A stretch of 64,000 nt of DNA from Modestobacter roseus (lineage in GTDB: Bacteria > Actinomycetota > Actinomycetes > Mycobacteriales > Geodermatophilaceae). This document shows positions 44,693-51,861 of the stretch, in pieces (position 1 is the stretch's first letter; every line of letters starts with the position of its first letter). A program made the position numbers and the translations under genes. The DNA lies in NCBI RefSeq assembly GCF_007994135.1, contig NZ_VLKF01000001.1, positions 1,488,001-1,552,000 of the forward strand, read 5' to 3'. The notes beneath the pieces were generated by a model. It made no database searches. It was given only the letters and a program-made list of their open reading frames with translations, and was not told the DNA's origin.

Positions 44693-45190
44693 GTGCGCAT
44701 CGCCGAGTTCGACCAGCTGCCGGTCACCGAGGCCGGGGCGCTGGTCCGGCAGTGCGCCGCCGTGCCCTCCTTCGTGTCGGCGCTGGTCGACGGCCGGCCG
44801 CACGGCAGCGTCGAGGCGCTGCTGACCGCGGCGCGCGCGCAGGCGGCCGGCTGGACCGACGCCGAGGTGAGCACCGCCCTGGCCGACCACCCCCGCATCG
44901 GTGAGCGGGCGGCCGGTGGCGGCCCGGGCGCTGCGCTGTCCAGCCGCGAGCAGGCCGGGGTGGACCCCGCCGACGCCCACCTGCGGCACCGGCTGGCCGA
45001 GGGCAACCGGCGCTACGAGGAGCGCTTCGGCCGCATCTACCTGGTCCGCGCCGCCGGGCGCACCGGTCCCGAGCTGCTCGACCTCCTCGAGCAGCGGCTG
45101 ACCAACGACCCCGCCACCGAGCTCGCGGTCACCCGCGGCCAGCTGACCGAGATCGCCCTGCTCCGACTGGAAGGCCTCCTCACCCCGTGA
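44693..45190 (+). CDS. uraD: OHCU decarboxylase
   Basis: 165 residues. Decarboxylates 2-oxo-4-hydroxy-4-carboxy-5-ureidoimidazoline to (S)-allantoin, the last step of urate breakdown to allantoin. Family features: VRQCAAVPSFVSALVDGRPH, the catalytic His in ALADHPRIGER, LSSREQAGVD, and a helix YEERFGRIYLVRAAGRTG. The GTG at 44693 sits 6 nt behind a -10 box and is probably leaderless. First gene of an operon in which nearly all following junctions overlap. Confidence 0.92.
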   Translation: MRIAEFDQLPVTEAGALVRQCAAVPSFVSALVDGRPHGSVEALLTAARAQAAGWTDAEVSTALADHPRIGERAAGGGPGAALSSREQAGVDPADAHLRHRLAEGNRRYEERFGRIYLVRAAGRTGPELLDLLEQRLTNDPATELAVTRGQLTEIALLRLEGLLTP

Positions 45191-45501
45191 GCACGTTCAG
45201 CACCCACGTCCTGGACGCCGTCCTCGGCCGGCCCGCGGCCGGCGTCGACGTCGTCCTGACCGGCCCTGACGGCAGCACCACCACCGGCCGCACCGACGAC
45301 GACGGGCGCTGGCGCCCCGACGGCGAGCTGCCGGCGGGCGACTCCACCCTCCGGTTCGCGACCGGCGCGTGGTTCGCCGCCCAGCAGCGCGAGACCTTCC
45401 ACCCCGAGGTGACGGTGGCGTTCACCGCCACCCCCGGGGAGCACCACCACGTGGCCCTGCTGCTGAGCCCGTTCGCCTACACCACCTACCGGGGGTCCTG
45501 A
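45187..45501 (+). CDS. uraH: 5-Hydroxyisourate hydrolase
   Basis: 104 residues of the transthyretin-related HIU hydrolase family: FSTHVLDAVLGRPAAGVDV (active-site His), LRFATGAWFA with Arg, ETFHPEVTVAFT (second His) and the invariant C-terminus YRGS. It hydrolyses the urate oxidase product 5-hydroxyisourate. GTG overlaps the uraD TGA (GTGA). Confidence 0.95.
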   Translation: MSTFSTHVLDAVLGRPAAGVDVVLTGPDGSTTTGRTDDDGRWRPDGELPAGDSTLRFATGAWFAAQQRETFHPEVTVAFTATPGEHHHVALLLSPFAYTTYRGS

Positions 45502-46415
45502 TGAGCAGCAACACCTCCCTGCCCGGCCCCTACGTGCTGGGCCCGAACCAGTACGGCAAGGCCGAGTGCCGGCTGGTCCGGATCGAGCGGGACACCCCGG
45601 TGCACGCGATCGCCGACCTGAACGTCAGCACCCAGCTGCGCGGGGACTTCGCCGCCGCCTACGCCGACGGCGACAACGGGCACGTGCACGCCACGGACAC
45701 CCAGAAGAACACCGTCTACGCGCTCGCCCGGTCCCACGGCGTGGCCTCCCCCGAGGCATTCCTGCTGCTGCTGGCCGACCACTGGCGTGCTCAGCCCTGG
45801 GTGACGGGCACCCAGATGTCGGCGGAGCAGTACGCCTGGGAGCGCATCGGCGCCGGCACCGGCGGCGCCGGCCACTCCTTCGCCCGCACCGGCCGGGAGA
45901 CCCGCACCGCGGTGGTGCAGACCGACGGCGCGGAGACCTTCGTGCTCGGCGGGCTCACCGGCCTGACCGTGCTCAAGAGCACCGGCAGCGAGTTCTCCGG
46001 GTTCCCGCGCGACCGGTTCACCACGCTGGCCGAGACCGACGACCGGATCCTGGCCACCAGCGTGACCGCCTGGTGGCGGTACTCCGGCACCGACGTCGAC
46101 TGGGACGCCGCCCACACCGGCGTGCGGACCGCGCTGGTCGACGCCTTCGCCGGCACGCACAGCCTCGCGCTGCAGCAGACCATGCACGCCATGGGTGCGG
46201 CGGCGATGGACGCCGTCCCGGAGGTCGCCGAGGTGCGGATCAGCTGCCCGAACAAGCACCACTTCGAGGTCGACCTGAGCCCGTTCGAGCTGACCAACGG
46301 CGGCACGGTGTTCCTCGCCGCCGACCGGCCCTACGGGCTGATCCAGGCCACGTTGCAGCGCGCCGGCGTCCCCGCGGAGCCCCGCGCCTGGACCGCCGTC
46401 CCGGCGTTCGCGTGA
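45501..46415 (+). CDS. uox: Urate oxidase (uricase)
   Basis: 304 residues, cofactor-free uricase with two T-fold halves. Visible catalytic residues: Lys in NQYGKAECRLVRI, Thr in HATDTQKNTVYAL, and His in SCPNKHHFEVDLSPF; LKSTGSEFSGFPRDRFTTL and the AWWRY segment are diagnostic. Converts urate with O2 to 5-hydroxyisourate and H2O2; the furA-katG pair 27 kb away could remove peroxide, though no link is shown. The C-terminus lacks a peroxisomal-type signal, as expected. ATG shares one base with the uraH TGA. Confidence 0.96.
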   Translation: MSSNTSLPGPYVLGPNQYGKAECRLVRIERDTPVHAIADLNVSTQLRGDFAAAYADGDNGHVHATDTQKNTVYALARSHGVASPEAFLLLLADHWRAQPWVTGTQMSAEQYAWERIGAGTGGAGHSFARTGRETRTAVVQTDGAETFVLGGLTGLTVLKSTGSEFSGFPRDRFTTLAETDDRILATSVTAWWRYSGTDVDWDAAHTGVRTALVDAFAGTHSLALQQTMHAMGAAAMDAVPEVAEVRISCPNKHHFEVDLSPFELTNGGTVFLAADRPYGLIQATLQRAGVPAEPRAWTAVPAFA

Positions 46416-47749
46416 CGGCCAGCCCCACTGCCGTGCGCGCGCGGCGGGTGCTCGTCGGCGACGCGGTCCGCCCGGCCACGGTGCGCATCGCCGACGGCCG
46501 GATCAGCGCGATCGACCCCCACGACAGCCCCGCCGACGGCGCCCTGGAGGTGCCGGACACCGCCACCCTGCTGCCCGGCGTCGTCGACACCCACGTGCAC
46601 GTCAACGAGCCGGGTCGCACGCACTGGGAGGGCTTCGCCACCGCCACCCGGGCCGCCGCGCTGGGCGGGGTCACCACCCTCGTGGACATGCCGCTGAACT
46701 CCCTGCCGCCGACCACCACCGTCGGGCACCTGCGCCGCAAGCAGGAGGCCGCCCGCGGCCAGCTCGCCGTCGACGTCGGCTTCTGGGGCGGCGCGGTGCC
46801 GGGCAACGCCGGCGAGCTCGAGCCGCTGTGGGACGCCGGGGTCTTCGGCTTCAAGTGCTTCCTCTCCCCCAGCGGCGTCGACGAGTTCCCGCCGCTGGAC
46901 GGGGCCGGCTTCACGCGCGCGCTGCGCACCGTCGCCGGCTTCGGCGGCCTGGTGATCGTGCACGCCGAGGACGCCGCCGTCCTGGCCTCCGCCCCGGCGC
47001 GGCCCAGCCGCGCCTACGCCGACTTCCTGCTCAGCCGCCCCGACGACGCCGAGACCGCCGCCATCCAGCAGGTGGTCGACGGCGCCCGGGAGACCGGCGC
47101 CCGGGTGCACGTGCTGCACCTGTCCAGCGCCCGGGCGCTACCGCTGCTGCAGGCCGCCCGCGACGAGGGGCTGCCGGTCACCGTGGAGACCTGCCACCAC
47201 TACCTGACCTTCACCGCGGAGCAGATCCCCGACGCCGCCCCGCAGTTCAAGTGCTGCCCGCCGATCCGGGACGCCGGCAACCGCGACGAGCTGTGGTCGG
47301 CGCTGCGCGCGGGCGTCGTCGACTGCGTGGTGAGCGACCACTCCCCCGCCACGGCCGAGGAGAAGAACCGCGGCGACGGCGACCTGCAGCAGGCCTGGGG
47401 CGGGGTCTCCGGCCTCCAGGTCGGGTTCACCGCCCTGGCCGCCGAGGCCGCCCGCCGCGGCATCGACGTCGCCGACGTCAGCCGGTGGACCTCGCAGAAC
47501 ACCGCCGACCTGGTCGGGCTGAGCCGCAAGGGCCGGATCGCGGTCGGGGCCGACGCCGACCTGGTCGTGCACGACACCGCCGCCGCCACCGTCGTCGACG
47601 CCGCACGGCTGGCGCACCGCAACCCGGTCTCGGCCTACGACGGGCTGACCCTCCCCGGCCGCGTCACGCACACCCTGGTGCGCGGCCGCCTCGTCGACCC
47701 CGATCTGCCCGACCCCGGCTGGGGCACCCAGCTGGAGAGGAGCGCCTGA
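46412..47749 (+). CDS. allB: Allantoinase
   Basis: 445 residues, cyclic amidohydrolase family. Metal motif DTHVHVNEPGRT, carbamylated-Lys region GVFGFKCFLSPSGVDEF, HAEDAAVL, HVLHLSSA, CHHYLTF and the Asp of VVSDHSPAT. It opens allantoin to allantoate. Full length for AllB. GTG overlaps the uricase TGA, so translation is coupled. Confidence 0.95.
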   Translation: MTASPTAVRARRVLVGDAVRPATVRIADGRISAIDPHDSPADGALEVPDTATLLPGVVDTHVHVNEPGRTHWEGFATATRAAALGGVTTLVDMPLNSLPPTTTVGHLRRKQEAARGQLAVDVGFWGGAVPGNAGELEPLWDAGVFGFKCFLSPSGVDEFPPLDGAGFTRALRTVAGFGGLVIVHAEDAAVLASAPARPSRAYADFLLSRPDDAETAAIQQVVDGARETGARVHVLHLSSARALPLLQAARDEGLPVTVETCHHYLTFTAEQIPDAAPQFKCCPPIRDAGNRDELWSALRAGVVDCVVSDHSPATAEEKNRGDGDLQQAWGGVSGLQVGFTALAAEAARRGIDVADVSRWTSQNTADLVGLSRKGRIAVGADADLVVHDTAAATVVDAARLAHRNPVSAYDGLTLPGRVTHTLVRGRLVDPDLPDPGWGTQLERSA

Positions 47750-48969
47750 TGGTCCCGCCCGGCGAGCTGAGCGTGCCGCCCCGGCTGCTGATGGGCCCCG
47801 GCCCGATCACCGTCGACCCCCGCGTGCTGCGGGCGATGTCGGCCCAGCTGGTCGGCCAGTTCGACCCGTTCATGACCGCGACCATGAACGAGACGATGGC
47901 GCTCTACCGGGAGGTGTTCCGCACCGCCAACGAGCAGACCTTCCTGGTCGACGGCACCTCCCGCGCCGGTATCGAGGCGGCGCTGGTCTCGCTGCTGGAG
48001 CCGGGTGACCGGGTGCTGGTGCCGGTGTTCGGCCGGTTCGGCGCGCTGCTCACCGAGATCGCCGCCCGCTGCGGCGCCGAGGTGCACACCGTCGAGGTGC
48101 CCTGGGGCGAGGTGGTGCGCGCGGAGGCGGTCGAGGAGGCCGTCGTCCGCGTGCGGCCGAAGCTGGTCGCCGTCGTCCAGGGCGACACCTCCACCACCAT
48201 GTGCCAGCCGCTCGCGGAGCTCGGGGAGATCTGCCGCCGGCACGACGTGCTGCTCTACTGCGACGCCACCGCCTCCCTCGGCGGCAACCCGTTCGAGACC
48301 GACGCCTGGGGCATCGACGTCGTCACCGCCGGCCTGCAGAAGTGCCTGGGTGGCCCGTCGGGCAGCGCGCCGATCACCCTGTCGCCGCGCGCGGCCGCGC
48401 TGATCGAGGGCCGCACGCACGTCGAGGCCGGCATCCGGGCCGACGACGACGCCGACCGCGGCACCCGGATCGCCTCGAACTACCTCGACCTCGCGCAGAT
48501 CATGGAGTACTGGGGCCCGCGGCGGCTCAACCACCACACCGAGGCCGCCACCATGCTCTACGCGGCGCGGGAGTGCGCCCGGTTGCTGGTCGAGGAGGGC
48601 CTGGACGCCGCCGTCGCCCGGCACGACCTGCACGGGCGGGCGATGCTCGCCGGCGTCGGCGGCCTGGGGCTGCAGGTCTTCGGCGACGTCGCGCACAAGA
48701 TGACCAACGTCGTCGCGGTGCACATCCCCGACGGGGTGCCCGGCGAGGGGGTCCGCGAGGCGCTGCTGACCGACTTCGGCATCGAGATCGGCACCTCCTT
48801 CGGCCCGCTGCACGGGCGGGTGTGGCGGATCGGCACGATGGGCTTCAACGCCCGGCGGGACGCGGTGCTCACCACGCTGGCCGCCCTCGAGCAGGTGCTG
48901 CGCAGCTACGGCGTCCGGGTGACCGGCGGCGGCGGCGTCGGCGCCGCGCGCGAGGTCTACGCATCATGA
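47749..48969 (+). CDS. pucG: (S)-Ureidoglycine-glyoxylate aminotransferase
   Basis: 406 residues, class-V PLP aminotransferase. Features: LLMGPGPITVDPRVLRAMSA, GTSRAGIEAALVSLLEPGD, cofactor Asp in YCDATASLGG, and the PLP Lys in VTAGLQKCLGGPSGSAP; the absence of typical alanine-glyoxylate residues and the ureide context point to PucG, which converts (S)-ureidoglycine plus glyoxylate to oxalurate plus glycine. No ureidoglycine aminohydrolase (AllE) is seen in the window. ATG shares one base with the allB TGA. Confidence 0.88.
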   Translation: MVPPGELSVPPRLLMGPGPITVDPRVLRAMSAQLVGQFDPFMTATMNETMALYREVFRTANEQTFLVDGTSRAGIEAALVSLLEPGDRVLVPVFGRFGALLTEIAARCGAEVHTVEVPWGEVVRAEAVEEAVVRVRPKLVAVVQGDTSTTMCQPLAELGEICRRHDVLLYCDATASLGGNPFETDAWGIDVVTAGLQKCLGGPSGSAPITLSPRAAALIEGRTHVEAGIRADDDADRGTRIASNYLDLAQIMEYWGPRRLNHHTEAATMLYAARECARLLVEEGLDAAVARHDLHGRAMLAGVGGLGLQVFGDVAHKMTNVVAVHIPDGVPGEGVREALLTDFGIEIGTSFGPLHGRVWRIGTMGFNARRDAVLTTLAALEQVLRSYGVRVTGGGGVGAAREVYAS

Positions 48970-50216
48970 CCACACCCCTGACCACGACCGCCGCCGAGGT
49001 GCTGGCCCGCTGCGCCGAGCTGGACCGGCTCTCCGCCGACCCGCACCACCTGGCGCGCCTGCACCTCACCCCGGAGCACGCCGCAGCCAACCGGCTCGCC
49101 GCCGGCTGGATGCAGCAGGCCGGGCTGCGCACCTGGACCGACGCCGCCGGCAACCAGTGGGGCCGCCGGGAGGGCACCACGCCCGGTCAGCCGGCGCTGG
49201 TGCTCGGCTCGCACCTGGACACCGTGCCCGACGCCGGCAGCTTCGACGGGATGCTCGGGGTGGTCATGGCCGTCGCGGTCGCCGAGCGGCTGCGCGGTAC
49301 CGAGCTGCCCTTCGCGCTGGAGGTGGTCGGGTTCGGCGACGAGGAGGGCGCCCGGTTCGGCAAGGCGCTGCTGGGCAGCCAGGCGGTCGCCGGCACCTGG
49401 GACACCTCGTGGGAGGACCTGCGCGACGCGGACGGCGTGACCCTGCGCCAGGCGTTCGCCGACTTCGGGCTGGACCCGGCCCGCGTCGGCGACGCCGCCC
49501 GCCGGCCCGACGAGCTGGTCGGCTACCTGGAGGCGCACATCGAGCAGGGGCCGCTGCTGGAGGCCGCCGACCGGTCGCTGGGCTACGTCACCGCCATCGC
49601 CGGGGCCCGGCGCTTCCGGCTCACGGTGACCGGCGAGGCCCGGCACGCCGGCGGCACCCCCTGGGAGCGCCGCCGCGACGCGCTGGTCGGGGCGAGCGAG
49701 GCGGTGGTCGCGATCGAGCGGCTGGCCCGGGCCAGCGACACCATCGCCACCGTCGGCCGGCTCGAGGTCCGGCCCGGCGCGGTCAACGTCATCCCCGGCC
49801 GGGCCGACCTCACCCTCGACCTGCGCGCCGCGACCGACGAGGCGCGCGACGGCATGTGGGCCGCGATGCACGCCGAGATCACCGCGATCTGCGACCGGCG
49901 CGGCCTCGGCCTGGAGGTGGTGGAGAACCACCGCGCGCCCGCCGCCGCGTGCGCCGGTTGGCTGCAGCAGGCCGTCGTCGACGGCATCCGCGCCACCGAC
50001 GACCTCGGCGCCGCCGAGCCGATGGGGCTGTGGAGCCGCGCCGGCCACGACGCCATGGCGCTGGCCGCGGTCACCGACGTCGGCATGCTGTTCCTGCGCT
50101 GCGCCGACGGCATCAGCCACTCCCCCGACGAGGACGTCCGCGAGGTCGACGTCGCCCGCGGCCTGGACGCCTTCGAGGCCGCCGTGCGCGCCGTCGCGGC
50201 GAGGTGGCAGCCGTGA
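48966..50216 (+). CDS. allC: Allantoate amidohydrolase
   Basis: 416 residues of the M20/hydantoinase family. Metal-site motifs GSHLDTVPDAGSFDGMLGV, FGDEEGARFGKALLGS, EAHIEQGPLLEA, and SRAGHDAMALA; dimerisation domain between about 205 and 320. Hydrolyses allantoate to (S)-ureidoglycine, CO2 and NH3, feeding PucG encoded just upstream. ATG overlaps the pucG TGA (ATGA). Confidence 0.93.
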   Translation: MTTPLTTTAAEVLARCAELDRLSADPHHLARLHLTPEHAAANRLAAGWMQQAGLRTWTDAAGNQWGRREGTTPGQPALVLGSHLDTVPDAGSFDGMLGVVMAVAVAERLRGTELPFALEVVGFGDEEGARFGKALLGSQAVAGTWDTSWEDLRDADGVTLRQAFADFGLDPARVGDAARRPDELVGYLEAHIEQGPLLEAADRSLGYVTAIAGARRFRLTVTGEARHAGGTPWERRRDALVGASEAVVAIERLARASDTIATVGRLEVRPGAVNVIPGRADLTLDLRAATDEARDGMWAAMHAEITAICDRRGLGLEVVENHRAPAAACAGWLQQAVVDGIRATDDLGAAEPMGLWSRAGHDAMALAAVTDVGMLFLRCADGISHSPDEDVREVDVARGLDAFEAAVRAVAARWQP

Positions 50217-51052
50217 GCGGACCGAGCACCGGGCTGCGGACCGACGAGCGGATCGACGCGCGGATCGCCCGCCGCCGCCCGGAGCTCACCGCCCAGGAGC
50301 GGCGCGCGGCCGAGACGCTGCTGGCCCACCTGGACGACCTGGCCATCTACCGGGCGGCCGAGCTGGCGGCGCTGGCCGGGGTGTCGAAGGCGACGATGAG
50401 CCGGTTGTTCCGCTCGCTGGGCTTCACCGGCTTCGACGAGGTCCGAGAGCACCTGCGCGCGCTGCGCAGCGCCGGCGAGCCGGGGCGGGTGCCCGGCCCA
50501 CCGGACCTCGCCGCGCACGCCGAGGCGGAGGGGGCGGCGGTCGCGGCCGCGATCGGCCCGCCGGCGGTGGCCGACGCCGTCGCGGTGCTCGCCGGGGCGC
50601 GGTCGGTGCTCGTCGCCGGCTGGCGCAACAGCCACCCGGTGGCGCTGCACCTGCGCGAGCAGCTGGTCCAGGCCCGCCCCCGGGTCGCGCTCGCGCCACT
50701 GCCCGGGCAGGTGGTCGGTGAGGAGCTGGCCGACCTCGGCCCCGGCGACGCGGTGGTCGCCGTCGGCTTCCGCCGCCGGCCGGCCGGTTTCGCCGGGTTC
50801 CTGACCGCGGCCGCGGCGACCGGCGCCGACGTGGTGCTGCTCGGTGACCCGACCGCCGCCGGGCACGCGGGTGCCGCCCGGGTCTGGCTGCCCTGCCCCG
50901 TCCAGGGCGCGCTGGCCTACGACTCCTACGCCGCCGCCATGAGCCTGGTGGCGGTGCTCGCCGACGGCGTGCTCACCCGCGTGGGCCGCGCCGGGCGCGA
51001 CCGCATCGCCGCGATCAGCGCCACCTACGACCAGCTCGCGGAGGTGGAGTGA
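50213..51052 (+). CDS. MurR/RpiR-family transcriptional regulator
   Basis: 279 residues. N-terminal HTH_6 (RRPELTAQERRAAETLLAHL, then AELAALAGVSKATMSRLFRS) and a C-terminal SIS-type ligand domain (VAVLAGARSVLVAGWRNSHP, ADLGPGDAVVAVGFRR). The Asn/Ser phosphosugar residues are altered (GWRNSHP), consistent with a non-sugar effector. Sitting inside the urate operon with 4-nt overlap, it is the best local candidate regulator of the island, possibly responding to urate, allantoin or a related ureide. Whether it binds the shared GNAAC elements is unknown. Confidence 0.85.
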   Translation: MSGPSTGLRTDERIDARIARRRPELTAQERRAAETLLAHLDDLAIYRAAELAALAGVSKATMSRLFRSLGFTGFDEVREHLRALRSAGEPGRVPGPPDLAAHAEAEGAAVAAAIGPPAVADAVAVLAGARSVLVAGWRNSHPVALHLREQLVQARPRVALAPLPGQVVGEELADLGPGDAVVAVGFRRRPAGFAGFLTAAAATGADVVLLGDPTAAGHAGAARVWLPCPVQGALAYDSYAAAMSLVAVLADGVLTRVGRAGRDRIAAISATYDQLAEVE

Positions 51053-51861
51053 TGGACCTCGCCTGGGTGGAGAGCCACCGCAACGCCACCGACCGGGGCA
51101 GCCTCGCGCTGGCGCCCGGTGAGCACCTGCTGGCCGGTGGCACCTGGCTGTTCTCGGTGTCCACGCCGGAGGTCACCGGGCTGGTCGACCTCACCACCGC
51201 CGGCTGGCCGCCGTGGGAGCCGCTGCCGGACGGCGGGCTGCGGCTGGCCGCCACCTGCACCGTCGCGCAGGCCCGCCAGGCGCCCTGGCCCGACCCGGTG
51301 CTGGCCGGGCAGTGCGCCGACGCGCTGCTCATGTCCTCGAAGGTGGCCGCGGCCGCGACGGTGGGCGGGAACATCTGCCTCGGGCTGCCGGCCGGTGCGA
51401 TGACCGCCCTGACCGCCGCCCTGGACGGCGAGGCCGTGCTCTGGACCCCCGACGGCGGGGAGCGGCGCACGCCGGTCGCCGCGTTCGTGACCGGTGCGCA
51501 GACCGTGGACCTGCGACCCGGCGAGGTGCTGCGGGCGGTCGACCTGCCCGGCGCCGCGCTGCGGGCACCGACCGCGTTCGGCCGCGCCTCGCTGACCAGC
51601 CACGGCCGCAGCGCCGCCCTGGTGATCGGCCGCCGCGACCCGGACGCCGTGGTGCTCACCCTGACCGCCGCGGTCCCCCGGCCGGTCGTCCTCACCCTGC
51701 CGCCGGAGCCCGACGAGCGGGCGGTGCGCGACGCGGTGGCCGACGCCGGCGCCGCGGTCGGCTGGTACGCCGACGTGCACGGCGCCCCCGACTGGCGGGC
51801 CGCGCAGACCGCCCGGCTCGCCGTCGAGGTCTGCGCCGAGCTCGCGGGGGTGGCGGCGTGA
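51052..51861 (+). CDS. Xanthine dehydrogenase FAD subunit
   Basis: 269 residues. FAD-binding PCMH-type fold of the CoxM/XdhB family: LLAGGTWLFSVSTPEVTGLV, AATVGGNICLGLPAGAMTAL, and a C-terminal CO_deh_flav domain with RASLTSHGRSAALVIGRR. Passes electrons from the iron-sulfur domain to NAD+ or another acceptor. The ATG at 51052 shares a base with the regulator TGA; a GTG at 51049 would add one residue. The next gene encodes the other two modules. Confidence 0.88.
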   Translation: MDLAWVESHRNATDRGSLALAPGEHLLAGGTWLFSVSTPEVTGLVDLTTAGWPPWEPLPDGGLRLAATCTVAQARQAPWPDPVLAGQCADALLMSSKVAAAATVGGNICLGLPAGAMTALTAALDGEAVLWTPDGGERRTPVAAFVTGAQTVDLRPGEVLRAVDLPGAALRAPTAFGRASLTSHGRSAALVIGRRDPDAVVLTLTAAVPRPVVLTLPPEPDERAVRDAVADAGAAVGWYADVHGAPDWRAAQTARLAVEVCAELAGVAA

